Shown here piece after piece: positions 54,142 through 63,288 of a stretch of DNA of 64,000 nucleotides (the first letter of the stretch is position 1; each line of letters starts with the position of its first letter). A program made the position numbers and the translations under genes. The DNA is from CAVSCR01 sp963726575 (GTDB lineage: Bacteria; Actinomycetota; Actinomycetes; JAHEKZ01), in the NCBI GenBank assembly GCA_963726575.1, contig CAVSCR010000005.1:372001-436000 (forward strand), in the 5' to 3' direction. Below the pieces are notes generated by a model. It was not told the DNA's origin. It saw nothing but the letters and a program-made list of their open reading frames with translations, and made no database searches.

Positions 54142-55004
54142 CGGGCCAGAACCTCCTTGGCGAGCTGCCGGTAGGCAGCAGCGCCGCTCGAGCTGGACGC
54201 GTAGCTGGTGATGGGCTCGCCAGCGACAGTGGTCTCGGGAAACTTCACGGTGCGGGCGATGACGGTGTGGAAGACCTTGTCGCCGAACGCCTCCACCACT
54301 CGGGCCAGGACTTCCCGGCCGTGGATGGTGCGAGCGTCATACATAGTTGCTAGAATCCCCTCAAGTTCCAGTTGAGGGTTAAGCCGTTCTTGCACTTTGT
54401 AGATGGTGTCCATGAGCAACGCGACGCCCCTCAGTGCGAAGAACTCGCACTCCAACGGGATGATCACGCCGTGAGCCGCGGTCAGCGCGTTCACGGTCAG
54501 CAGCCCCAGCGAGGGCTGACAGTCGATGAGGATGTGGTCGTAGTCCGCCAGGACCGGCGTCAGGGCCCGCCCCAGGGTCTGCTCCCTGGCCACCTCGCCC
54601 ACCAGCTGTACCTCGGCCGCGGACAGGTCGATGTTGCTCGGCATCAGGTCCAAGCCGGCCACATTGGTCTTGAGCAAGACGTCTTCGGCACCGACGTCGT
54701 CGTCCATCAGCAGGTTGTAGACGGTCTTGTCCAGCTCGTGCGGACTCACGCCCAGACCGACCGACAGGGCCCCCTGCGGGTCGAAGTCGACCAGCAGCAC
54801 CCGGCGCCCCAGCTCGGCGATGGCCGCACCCAAGTTGATGGTGGTGGTGGTCTTGCCGACCCCACCCTTCTGGTTGCACATCGCGATGATGCGGGCCGGT
54901 CCGTGGTCCACCAGATCCGGCGGCTCGGGCAGCTTCGGCATCGGACGACCGGTGGGGCCGAGCGCAGGAGCCTCGGCTGATCCGGTGGATGTCGACATAT
55001 CCAC
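54138..55004 (-). CDS. parA: ParA/Soj-family ATPase (orphan, beside scpAB)
   Basis: 288 residues from a GTG. The deviant Walker A is CNQKGGVGKTTTTINLGAA, then VLLVDFDPQGALSVGLG and ILIDCQPSLGLLTVNAL. It belongs to the Rv1708 group next to scpA, distinct from the origin-linked parAB. An AT-rich, rare-codon patch lies at about 54335..54410 (around YKVQERLNPQLELEGILAT). Confidence 0.9.
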   Translation of the reverse strand: MDMSTSTGSAEAPALGPTGRPMPKLPEPPDLVDHGPARIIAMCNQKGGVGKTTTTINLGAAIAELGRRVLLVDFDPQGALSVGLGVSPHELDKTVYNLLMDDDVGAEDVLLKTNVAGLDLMPSNIDLSAAEVQLVGEVAREQTLGRALTPVLADYDHILIDCQPSLGLLTVNALTAAHGVIIPLECEFFALRGVALLMDTIYKVQERLNPQLELEGILATMYDARTIHGREVLARVVEAFGDKVFHTVIARTVKFPETTVAGEPITSYASSSSGAAAYRQLAKEVLAR

Positions 55005-55145
55005 AGATCGTTCTACCTCTCAGGTGACTCCACGACAGGTCGGCATAGCGGCGACCGACGCCGGACTCTAGGCGCTGCTGAGCAGTTCGGCAAGGGCTAG
55101 GCCCGTGACCTGCGGTGATGCGACGCTTCCCCCAGTCACCAGCGG

Positions 55146-56111
55146 TCAGTCGCGGGCGCGCGGGTGGGCGGCTGCGAACACCTCACGCAGCCGGTCCACC
55201 GTGACCAACGTGTAGATCTGAGTGGTGGCCACGGAGGCGTGGCCCAGCAGTTCTTGCACCACGCGGACGTCGGCCCCGCCGTCGAGCAGGTGGGTCGCGA
55301 AGCTGTGGCGCAGCGTGTGGGGCGAGACGGCTACCGACAGACCGGCGGCCTCGCCTGCGGTGCGCAGCACCGTCCAGGCACTCTGGCGGGAGAGGCGGCC
55401 ACCGCGTCGGTTGACGAAGACCGCCGCGGTGCCGGTACCGGGAGCCACGAGCCCCGGCCGACCGCGGACCAGGTACCCGTCCAGGGCCGACAGGGCGTAC
55501 CGGCCCAGCGGCACCACCCGGTCCTTGCCGCCCTTGCCGCGAAGGCGCACCGAGGCCGACACGAGGTCGAGGTCGTCCAGATCGAGCCCGACCGCCTCGG
55601 AGATCCGTGCTCCGGTGCCGTAGAGCACCTCGAGCAGCGCTCGGTCGCGCAGGGACTGGGGGGCCTCCCCTGCCCCGGCAGCGGCCAGCAGAGCCTCGAC
55701 CTGGCCCACCGAGATCGCCTTGGGGAGTCGCTTGGGAGCCGCGGGTGGCTTCACCCGCGCCGAGGGGTCGTCGTCGGTCAGCCCTTCGCGCAGGGCGAAG
55801 CGGTGGAAGCCCCGGACGGCGACGACGGCGCGCGCCGCCGAGGTGGCGGACAACGCTGGGTGGTCGGCGGAGCCTTCGCGCAGCCACACGAGGAAGTCGT
55901 TGACCAAGCCCTGCGTGACCTGCCCGGGTTGGTCGATCCCGTGGGACGCCGCGAAGTCGAGGTAGCGGCGCAGGTCGCGCCGGTACGACGTCAAGGAGTT
56001 CTTGGCCAGCCCCCGTTCCACGGCAAGGTGGTCCAGGTAGCCGCGCACGGCGCGGGCCAGACCGGTGCGCTGGTCCAACGGATCGGCCGGTTGCGCTCCT
56101 GCGTCGACCAC
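55146..56111 (-). CDS. xerD: site-specific tyrosine recombinase XerD
   Basis: 321 residues from a GTG. A SAM-like N-domain (AVRGYLDHLAVERGLAKNSL, then SYRRDLRRYL) precedes the catalytic domain with YGTGARISEAVGLDLDDLD, HTLRHSFATHLLDGGADVR, LGHASVATTQIYTLV (catalytic Tyr). With XerC it acts at dif, which is present in this same window at 22846..22873. The position near scpAB and parA matches mycobacteria. Confidence 0.92.
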   Translation of the reverse strand: MVDAGAQPADPLDQRTGLARAVRGYLDHLAVERGLAKNSLTSYRRDLRRYLDFAASHGIDQPGQVTQGLVNDFLVWLREGSADHPALSATSAARAVVAVRGFHRFALREGLTDDDPSARVKPPAAPKRLPKAISVGQVEALLAAAGAGEAPQSLRDRALLEVLYGTGARISEAVGLDLDDLDLVSASVRLRGKGGKDRVVPLGRYALSALDGYLVRGRPGLVAPGTGTAAVFVNRRGGRLSRQSAWTVLRTAGEAAGLSVAVSPHTLRHSFATHLLDGGADVRVVQELLGHASVATTQIYTLVTVDRLREVFAAAHPRARD

Positions 56112-56146
56112 CTCGGGAGCCTACCGAGGTGATCGGTGGGACTGAG

Positions 56147-57262
56147 TCAGGCGATGAGCTCGTCGACCGACACCCATGGACGGTCGAACGCCTGGGCGAC
56201 CGCTTCGTAGGTGATGGCGCCTTCGTGGGTGTTCAGGCCCGGTCGCAGCGCCGCGTTGTTCACCAACGCCTTGCGCCAGCCCTGGTTCGCCAGCTCCACG
56301 GCGTACTGCAAGGTGACGTTGGTGAGGGCGTAGGTAGAGGTGTGCGGCACCGCGCCTGGCATGTTCGCCACGCAGTAGAAGACCGTGTCGTGCACCCGGA
56401 AGGTCGGGTCGGCGTGAGTCGTGGGGCGGGAACCCTCGAAACAGCCGCCCTGGTCGATGCTGATGTCCACCAGCACCGCACCGGACTTCATCCCCGCGAC
56501 CATGTCGTTGGTGATCAGCTTGGGCGCCTTCGCGCCAGGTACCAGCACGGCACCGATCACGAGGTCGGCGTCGGCAATCTCCTGCTCGATGGCGTACTGG
56601 CTCGACATCAGCGTCTGCAGCCGACCCTGGTAGAGGCGGTCGACCTCGGCGAGGCGCTTGGCGTTGAGGTCGAGGATCGTCACGTTGGCACCCATCCCCA
56701 CCGCGATCTGCGCGGCGTTCAGACCCGAAACGCCACCGCCCAGCACGACGACCTTGGCAGCCTTCACGCCCGGGACGCCGCCGAGCAGGACGCCGCGGCC
56801 ACCATTGGCCCGCTGCAACGTGGCCGACCCCACCTGCGGAGCCATCCGACCGGCCACCTCGGACATGGGCGCCAGGAGCGGCAGCGAACGGTCGGGGAGC
56901 TCGACGGTCTCGTAGGCGATCGCGGTGGTTCCGGAGTCGAGCAAGGCCTGGGTGCACTCCTTGGACGCCGCCAGGTGCAGGTAGGTGAAGAGCACCTGGT
57001 CCTTGCGCATCCGGTGGTACTCCTCGGCGATGGGCTCCTTGACCTTCAGGATGAGGTCGCCCGTGGCCCAGACCTCGTCGGCGATCGGCAGGATCTTGGC
57101 GCCGGCTGCGACGTACTCGTCGTTGCCGATCGACGAACCGACCCCGGCGTCGTCCTCGATGTACACCTCGTGGCCGTTGCGGACGAGTTCGTGCACGCCG
57201 GCCGGCGTGATGGCGACGCGGTACTCGTGGTTCTTGACCTCACGGGGGATGCCGACCTTCAC
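56147..57262 (-). CDS. ald: alanine dehydrogenase
   Basis: 371 residues from the GTG at 57262, exactly the usual length. MKVGIPREVKNHEYRVAI start, the substrate-binding LFTYLHLAASKECT, NAD motif VVVLGGGVSGLNAAQIA and SIDQGGCFEGSRPTTH are all present. It interconverts alanine and pyruvate with ammonia. The nearby lysine route also releases ammonia; no regulatory link is visible. Confidence 0.95.
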   Translation of the reverse strand: MKVGIPREVKNHEYRVAITPAGVHELVRNGHEVYIEDDAGVGSSIGNDEYVAAGAKILPIADEVWATGDLILKVKEPIAEEYHRMRKDQVLFTYLHLAASKECTQALLDSGTTAIAYETVELPDRSLPLLAPMSEVAGRMAPQVGSATLQRANGGRGVLLGGVPGVKAAKVVVLGGGVSGLNAAQIAVGMGANVTILDLNAKRLAEVDRLYQGRLQTLMSSQYAIEQEIADADLVIGAVLVPGAKAPKLITNDMVAGMKSGAVLVDISIDQGGCFEGSRPTTHADPTFRVHDTVFYCVANMPGAVPHTSTYALTNVTLQYAVELANQGWRKALVNNAALRPGLNTHEGAITYEAVAQAFDRPWVSVDELIA

Positions 57263-57390
57263 GGCGATCAACGTCCTTCTGGCGACAGTGGGCGGCACCG
57301 GGACGATCCCTGCCGCACCGGGCGCACGACGAGCACGCCAGGCGGGGCCTGAGTGTAACGGCCGTCGCCCGCCGCCACGCGGCGAATGCA

Positions 57391-58074
57391 TTACCGAGGG
57401 GTAACCCCGCCGTCAGCTCCGTCGAGGTGGCGCATGTCGAAGTAGCGCAGACTGCGCTGCGGCCAGGGCGCGTCCGCGGGCCGTAGCGTTCGCCACCGCT
57501 CGTCGCGGGCCCGAGCCACCGCGAACACCGACGCCACCGCCATAGCGTTGTGGATCCGTCCCTCCGCGGCCGCGGTGACCGCCGCATTCAGCTCGACCCA
57601 CATCATCGGCATGTCCCGCTCTTCGGCCGTGGGTACATGACGTTGCTCGACCGGCACCACGGTCAGATCGCGTGCGAGGTACACGCGGTACGCCTCGCTG
57701 CACATGCCAGGCGACGAGTACACGTCGATCAGCACATCCCAACGGGTCGCGCGCAGATGCGCCTCTTCGAACAGTTCCCGGTGGGCGGCCTGCAGCGCAT
57801 CCTCACCAGCGACGTCGAGCAGGCCGGCGGGCAGCTCCCAGAGCTCACTGCGGACAGGGTGACGATACTGACGCAACAACAGGACGCGGTCGGCCTCGTC
57901 GAGAGCCACAATTCCGACCGCGCCGGGGTGCACGACGACGTCGCGTCGCACGGTGGTGTCGGCGTCCAGCTCGACCGTCTCGGTCACCACGTCCCACTTC
58001 ATGCCCTGGTATCGGGGGGTGATCTCGGTGACCGGCCGCTGCTCAGGCAGGTCGGACAGCTCAGGGTGGCTCAC
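57391..58074 (-). CDS. NUDIX hydrolase (ADP-ribose pyrophosphatase type)
   Basis: 227 residues from a GTG overlapping the pyrG stop. The Nudix box is PAGLLDVAGEDALQAAHREL followed by FEEAHL; the usual EExG glycine is His, which I also remember from other actinobacterial members. It should hydrolyse ADP-ribose or similar nucleoside diphosphate derivatives. It corresponds to Rv1700. Confidence 0.85.
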   Translation of the reverse strand: MSHPELSDLPEQRPVTEITPRYQGMKWDVVTETVELDADTTVRRDVVVHPGAVGIVALDEADRVLLLRQYRHPVRSELWELPAGLLDVAGEDALQAAHRELFEEAHLRATRWDVLIDVYSSPGMCSEAYRVYLARDLTVVPVEQRHVPTAEERDMPMMWVELNAAVTAAAEGRIHNAMAVASVFAVARARDERWRTLRPADAPWPQRSLRYFDMRHLDGADGGVTPR

Positions 58075-59816
58075 GGGGTGGGGACGGACTCGGCGTCGAC
58101 CTCGGGGATCAGCTCCACCTGCTCCGGCTTGCGGGCCAGTGCGGCTGCGACCAGGCCGACGAACAGGGGGTGTGCACGGGTGGGTCGGGAACGAAGCTCC
58201 GGATGGGCTTGTGTCGACACGTAGTACGGATGAGCGTCCCTCGACAGCTCTACGAACTCCACGAGCCGGCCGTCCGGAGACGCGCCGGAGACGACCAGTC
58301 CGGCGGCCTCGAGCCTTGGCCGGTAGTCGTTGTTGACCTCGAAGCGATGGCGGTGGCGTTCCTCCACGTACGGCTCGCCGTACTGCTCACGTACGACCGA
58401 TCCCTCCAGCAGCTTCGCCGGATACAGGCCGAGTCGCATCGTTCCGCCCATGTCCCGTTCACCGGCCACCACCTCACGTTGGTCGGCCATGGTGGCGATG
58501 ACGGGGTGTGGCGTGCTGTCATCGAACTCCGCAGAGTTCGCATCCTCCAGCCCCAGAATGTTGCGCGCGTACTCGATCACCATGCATTGCAGGCCCAGGC
58601 AGAGACCGAGCGTCGGGATCCGGTGCTCCCGTGCGTAACGCAACGCACCGAGCTTGCCCTCGATGCCACGAACGCCGAAACCACCGGGAACACAGACCGC
58701 GTCCACGTCACCGAGCTGTCGCGCTGCGCCGTCCGGGGTGGCGCACTCATCGGAGGAGACCCACACCACGGTCACGCGAGCGTCGTTGGCGAACCCGCCG
58801 GCGCGCAGAGCCTCCGTGACGGACAAGTACGCGTCCGGAAGGTCGATGTACTTACCCACCAAGGCGATTCGCACGTCGTGCGCAGGTCGGTGCACGCGTC
58901 GCAACAGCTCGTCCCACTCGGTCCAGTCGACGTCGCGGAAGGGCAGGTCGAGCCGGCGCACGACGTAGGCGTCGAGTCCTTCGGCGTGCAGCACCTTCGG
59001 GATGTCGTAGATCGAGGGTGCGTCGACCGCGGCAACGACCGCCTCGTTGTCGACGTCGCACATCAGGCCGATCTTCGACTTGATCGTGGGCGGTACCGGC
59101 CGGTCGGCGCGAAGCACCACAGCGTCCGGCTGGATACCGATCGAACGCAGTGCCGCGACGGAGTGCTGCGTCGGCTTCGTCTTGAGCTCACCAGACGGGC
59201 CGATGTAGGGAAGCAACGACACGTGGACCACGAAGGTGTTGTCGCGTCCCACCTCATGACGCACCTGGCGTACGGCTTCCAGGAAAGGCAGCGACTCGAT
59301 GTCACCCACGGTGCCGCCGACCTCGGTGATCACGACGTCGACCTCAGGCGTCGCCATGCGCCGGATCCGCGCCTTGATCTCGTTGGTGATGTGCGGGATC
59401 ACCTGCACCGTGTCGCCGAGGTACTCACCCCGGCGTTCCTTGGCGATGACCGTGGAGTACACCTGACCGGTGGTGACGTTGGCGGAGCCGGCGAGGTCAC
59501 GGTCCAGGAAGCGCTCGTAGTGCCCGATGTCCAGGTCGGTCTCGGTGCCGTCGTCGGTGACGAAGACCTCGCCGTGCTGGAACGGGTTCATCGTGCCGGG
59601 GTCGACGTTGAGATAGGGGTCGAGCTTCTGCATGGTGACCCGCAGTCCTCGGGCCTTCAGCAGGTTGCCCAGTGACGACGCGGTGAGTCCCTTGCCCAGA
59701 GAGGAGGCCACGCCCCCCGTGACGAAGATGTGCTTGGTGGTCTGCGCACCGGCCAAAGCGAACTCCCGTGGTCGTTCCCGAACTGGTCCTTGCGGGTGAT
59801 CCGACGTCATCGTCAT
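58071..59816 (-). CDS. pyrG: CTP synthase
   Basis: 581 residues from the ATG at 59816; the frame is open further upstream, but no conserved sequence lies there. The synthetase part has FVTGGVASSLGKGLTASSLG and the glutaminase part GLCLGLQCMVIEYARN (catalytic Cys) and STQAHPELRSRP (His, Glu). It converts UTP to CTP with glutamine and ATP. Confidence 0.95.
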   Translation of the reverse strand: MTMTSDHPQGPVRERPREFALAGAQTTKHIFVTGGVASSLGKGLTASSLGNLLKARGLRVTMQKLDPYLNVDPGTMNPFQHGEVFVTDDGTETDLDIGHYERFLDRDLAGSANVTTGQVYSTVIAKERRGEYLGDTVQVIPHITNEIKARIRRMATPEVDVVITEVGGTVGDIESLPFLEAVRQVRHEVGRDNTFVVHVSLLPYIGPSGELKTKPTQHSVAALRSIGIQPDAVVLRADRPVPPTIKSKIGLMCDVDNEAVVAAVDAPSIYDIPKVLHAEGLDAYVVRRLDLPFRDVDWTEWDELLRRVHRPAHDVRIALVGKYIDLPDAYLSVTEALRAGGFANDARVTVVWVSSDECATPDGAARQLGDVDAVCVPGGFGVRGIEGKLGALRYAREHRIPTLGLCLGLQCMVIEYARNILGLEDANSAEFDDSTPHPVIATMADQREVVAGERDMGGTMRLGLYPAKLLEGSVVREQYGEPYVEERHRHRFEVNNDYRPRLEAAGLVVSGASPDGRLVEFVELSRDAHPYYVSTQAHPELRSRPTRAHPLFVGLVAAALARKPEQVELIPEVDAESVPTP

Positions 59817-59838
59817 CGATCCACGGGCCACCAGGCTA

Positions 59839-61467
59839 TCAGTCCGGGGTCGGGCCGCCGTCGCCTCGACGCGCCAGCTGACGCAGGTCCGAGTGGTCCA
59901 GCCACCAGACCACGGGCAGATAGGCAGCCACCACCACCGCACCGGCCAAGAGCGCCGTCGCCGCCGAGCCCCAGACCCCGAGCCAGGGCGACCAGGTCGC
60001 GACGAGTCGGCCGGCGCCCGTGGCCACCGCGAGTGCCACGACCGCAGTGAGGGCCGCACGGCCGAGCCGGTCGAGAGCACCGGATCCGACGACCCGTCCC
60101 ACCGCGACCACCAACGCGACGCCTGCCACGAGCAGTCCGACGCTCGTGGCGGCCGCCACGCCAGGCACCACCGAGTGAGACGGCAGCGTCCGGCTGGCTG
60201 CGACAGCCAGCACCAGGGCGATCGTCCAACCGGCCACCGTGATGCCGGCGGCCAGCTTCCCGCGATGGGCGGCGTAGAGCACCCGCCCCCCGAACCCGAC
60301 CAGCGCGAAGCCGACAACTCCCAGGGCGAGGGCGGTGATCGACGAGGCGAGCTCCGGTGAGCTGGGCCGCCCCGGCGCGCCCTCCACGAGGAACCTCGCC
60401 AGCGGCCCTGCGATCGCGGCCAACCCGGCCGCCCCGAGGCCGGAGAGCAGCACGACCGCGCGCATCGAGACGGCCGTTGTCCCGGCGAACGCGGTGCGCT
60501 CCCCCTCGTCGTGCTGGGTCGCCAGGCGGGGAAACACGCTCGTGGCCACCGGAAACACGAGGACGGCCCACGGCAGCAGCAACACGGTCCAGGCGAGGAC
60601 GAAGACGACAGAGGCCCCTTGCGGGCCGTTGTCGTTCACCAGACGCAGTGACACGGCGTAGGCGATCCACTGCGCGGCGACCGTGACCAGTCCGGCTGCG
60701 GCCAACGAACGCGCGCGCGGCCCGACCTCGTCGGGAAAGCCTAGGCGGGGTCGGACGAGCAGACCTCGTCGCCACGACGCAGGCACCTGCGTCAGGAGCA
60801 GTACCAGCACGCCCAACGTGGTGCCGGCTCCGAGCAGCCACAGTTGCGAGGTGGTCAGCGTGACCAGCGATCCGGCGTCATTGCCGGCTGACACGGCGTA
60901 GGTGAGATACACGACGATGACCACGAGACTGGACAGCAGTGGCGCCAGTGCGGGCGCCGCGAACCGGTGCCCGGCCTGCAACGCGCCCTGGCTGACGACC
61001 GTGAGTCCGTAGATCGGGATTTGTAGTGCGAACAGGCCCAACAGCGCGGCCGCCGTGGCGTGCACGTCTGAGGCCGAGCAGCCAACTCCTGCGTCTCCGA
61101 TCAGCAAGGAGGCGAGCGGGTCCCGCAACACTGCCACGATGACCATGGCGGGAAGCAACAGCGCCAAGACCCATCCGTACATCGCGGCCAGTGTGTGTCG
61201 CGTTCTGACGTTGTCGCCGCGTGCCATCGACGCGGCCAGGAGGGGCACGACACTGCCGGCGAGTGCTCCGCCCACGACGATCTCGAACACCAGGTTGGGG
61301 ATCGCATTCGCGGTGGTGTACGCGGTGCCCAGACAGCTCGTACCGATCGTCTGCGCCATCACCTGCAGCCGTACGAATCCGACCAGCCGAGCGGCGACGG
61401 TGACCGCCGCCACCAGCGCGGCCGCACTCACCACCTGGTGGGTGACCCGGCGGGCACCCGGGCTCAT
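59839..61467 (-). CDS. murJ: MurJ/MviN-family lipid flippase-like membrane protein
   Basis: 542 residues with about 14 membrane helices. The start AARLVGFVRLQVMAQTIGTS and the repeating MATE/MviN pattern (PNLVFEIVVGGALAGSVVPLL, FPVATSVFPRLAT) identify the family. It may flip lipid-linked precursors. It overlaps the next gene upstream by 4 bases, so its substrate may be that enzyme's product rather than lipid II. This is inference. Confidence 0.82.
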   Translation of the reverse strand: MSPGARRVTHQVVSAAALVAAVTVAARLVGFVRLQVMAQTIGTSCLGTAYTTANAIPNLVFEIVVGGALAGSVVPLLAASMARGDNVRTRHTLAAMYGWVLALLLPAMVIVAVLRDPLASLLIGDAGVGCSASDVHATAAALLGLFALQIPIYGLTVVSQGALQAGHRFAAPALAPLLSSLVVIVVYLTYAVSAGNDAGSLVTLTTSQLWLLGAGTTLGVLVLLLTQVPASWRRGLLVRPRLGFPDEVGPRARSLAAAGLVTVAAQWIAYAVSLRLVNDNGPQGASVVFVLAWTVLLLPWAVLVFPVATSVFPRLATQHDEGERTAFAGTTAVSMRAVVLLSGLGAAGLAAIAGPLARFLVEGAPGRPSSPELASSITALALGVVGFALVGFGGRVLYAAHRGKLAAGITVAGWTIALVLAVAASRTLPSHSVVPGVAAATSVGLLVAGVALVVAVGRVVGSGALDRLGRAALTAVVALAVATGAGRLVATWSPWLGVWGSAATALLAGAVVVAAYLPVVWWLDHSDLRQLARRGDGGPTPD

Positions 61468-62300
61468 CGGGAAGGCCTTCTCCCCCAGGCGTCGACCTCG
61501 CGCAGGAGCGGCGTCGACTCGATGAGCGAGGTGAAGCTGACGCGCTCGCTCGCCAAGGTCAGTGCCGTGACCGCGGCGACCGCAGCGACCAGCGTCCAGC
61601 GCCGCCGCAGGCTCGCGGCCGCCGCAACTCCGACCAGCGCACCCAGACAGTTGGCGCCCGCATCCCCCAGCATCGTCTGTTCGCCGAGGTCCGCCGGAAG
61701 CACGGCAGCCGCGGCGCCGAGCGGTCCGGCGAGGACGTCACCGGCCACACCCCGGCTCAGCAGCGCCGGGGCTGACGTGGCCAACACGACCTTCAGCGCC
61801 CGGCCAGGCCGAAGGTCGAACAGGTTCACCAGGTTCGCCGACCCGGCGACGAGAAGGCCGGCGAGCACGCGCGCAGACCCGCCATCGCCACGCGGACGCA
61901 CCAACGCACCGGCGACGAGGCCGGCCGCGCCGATGCCGAGGAGCTTCGCTCCGCCGGTGGTCACCTGGCCGCGAGCCAGCGCTCCGAGGTGTCCGCGCAG
62001 TCCCTTTGCGTCAGCGTCGCCAGCCACGTCGTCGTACCCGCCGAGCACCCCGGCCGTTGTCCCGGCGATCAGTGCGGCCGCGCGCACTGGCCGCGACAAC
62101 CCCGGCATGATCGCGAGCGCCGCGAGCGAGCCGACGTCGACAGCGATGCCCCCCCACAACGTCACCGGGTGGCCGCGATGGTTCACCCGCGCCCACCGGT
62201 CCACACCACCTAGGGGGCGGGTCGCGCCGACGCGGAGGGTCGCGACTGCCACCACGGCGCCGACCTTGAGGGCCACGACGCGCCGTAGCGCCGCGGTCAT
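61464..62300 (-). CDS. MraY/WecA-like glycosyl-1-phosphate transferase (PNPT family)
   Basis: 278 residues, about ten hydrophobic segments. PNPT motifs appear: GVLGGYDDVAGD (Asp-Asp), GLRGHLGALARGQVTTGGAKLLG, ANLVNLFDLRPGRALK and EQTMLGDAGANCLGAL. It likely joins a sugar phosphate to a polyprenyl phosphate on the inner face. It is shorter than MraY and not in the mur cluster, so it is probably a specialised family member. Product unknown. Confidence 0.8.
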   Translation of the reverse strand: MTAALRRVVALKVGAVVAVATLRVGATRPLGGVDRWARVNHRGHPVTLWGGIAVDVGSLAALAIMPGLSRPVRAAALIAGTTAGVLGGYDDVAGDADAKGLRGHLGALARGQVTTGGAKLLGIGAAGLVAGALVRPRGDGGSARVLAGLLVAGSANLVNLFDLRPGRALKVVLATSAPALLSRGVAGDVLAGPLGAAAAVLPADLGEQTMLGDAGANCLGALVGVAAAASLRRRWTLVAAVAAVTALTLASERVSFTSLIESTPLLREVDAWGRRPSR

Positions 62301-62330
62301 CGGGTTCCCGTGATCACGGTGTTCTCCAGG

Positions 62331-63287
62331 TCAGGGCGTCGGGGTGGTGACCGGCGGCACCACGGTGTCCGCGCCCTGGCCCGTGCCGTAGTGACCGGAC
62401 CCGCCGTTCAGCTGCTCCTGAAGGGCCAGCACCAGGACGACCCGGCCGATCGGCGCCGGGATCATGTCGTCGGTGGACACTTCGGCGGAGAGCGTGGAGT
62501 CGCGCACGGCGTTCAGGTAGCCCCCCGGTTGGGCCGAGCTGGTGGGACCGGCCGCGACCACCCCCTGGCTCGACTGGTGCAACGAGTCCGCGAACGGCAG
62601 CAGCGTGGCGTCCTGGTCGGCGAGCGCGGTCACGTCGGACCCGGTGTCCACCGGCGGCGCGACGATCACCGCCACGCTGCCCCGCCGGATGTCGCTGGGG
62701 TTGTCACCACCCAGCGTGACGAACTTGGCCTCCTGGTACCCAGCGACGATGCCGGCGTCGGTGGGCGACAACCGGTTGGTGCCGTGGTCGACCTTGTCCA
62801 CCAAGGCGGTCGACAGAACTGTCGCCGCCGCCTCGTAGGGGTCGCTGGGCAGATGCGCCCCGGCCGGCGCCAGGCTGGCGGTCAGCTGGGTGAGCACGTC
62901 GCGTTGTGCCGGGTCACTCCACGCGTCGGTGACGGTGATCGTGCCGCCCACGGACGCGCCTGCTTCGACCACGACATCGTTGCTGGCGCGCACGTCGTCA
63001 GGTGATGCTCCCGGGAGCACCAGCAGCGTGACCGACTGTCCGGCCAGCAGTCCACCGACGACGGCCGGCTCGATCGCCTTCGTGAAGCTGTCCTGCGACG
63101 CCTGCTGGGAGTTCAGCTGCGCGATCGTGTCCTGCAGGGCGCGCTTCTGCGCCACCAGCTGGTTGGTCTGCCCCTGGATGGCGCCGTTGATGCTGGTCTC
63201 CAACGGACCTGATCCCAAGACGATGCCAACCGCGAGGGCGAAGAAGATGGCGACGACCGTCACCAGGAAGTACCGGAAGTCGATCAC
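62331..63287 (-). CDS. mctB: MctB/SteB-like outer-membrane or envelope protein
   Basis: 318 residues from a GTG one base after the steA stop. An N-terminal membrane helix (FLVTVVAIFFALAVGIVLGSG) is followed by a coiled coil (GQTNQLVAQKRALQDTIAQL) and a periplasmic alpha/beta domain. It matches Rv1698 (MctB, described as copper transporter) and corynebacterial SteB, which acts with SteA at the septum. Which role applies here is not decidable. Confidence 0.85.
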   Translation of the reverse strand: MIDFRYFLVTVVAIFFALAVGIVLGSGPLETSINGAIQGQTNQLVAQKRALQDTIAQLNSQQASQDSFTKAIEPAVVGGLLAGQSVTLLVLPGASPDDVRASNDVVVEAGASVGGTITVTDAWSDPAQRDVLTQLTASLAPAGAHLPSDPYEAAATVLSTALVDKVDHGTNRLSPTDAGIVAGYQEAKFVTLGGDNPSDIRRGSVAVIVAPPVDTGSDVTALADQDATLLPFADSLHQSSQGVVAAGPTSSAQPGGYLNAVRDSTLSAEVSTDDMIPAPIGRVVLVLALQEQLNGGSGHYGTGQGADTVVPPVTTPTP

Positions 63288-63288
63288 G

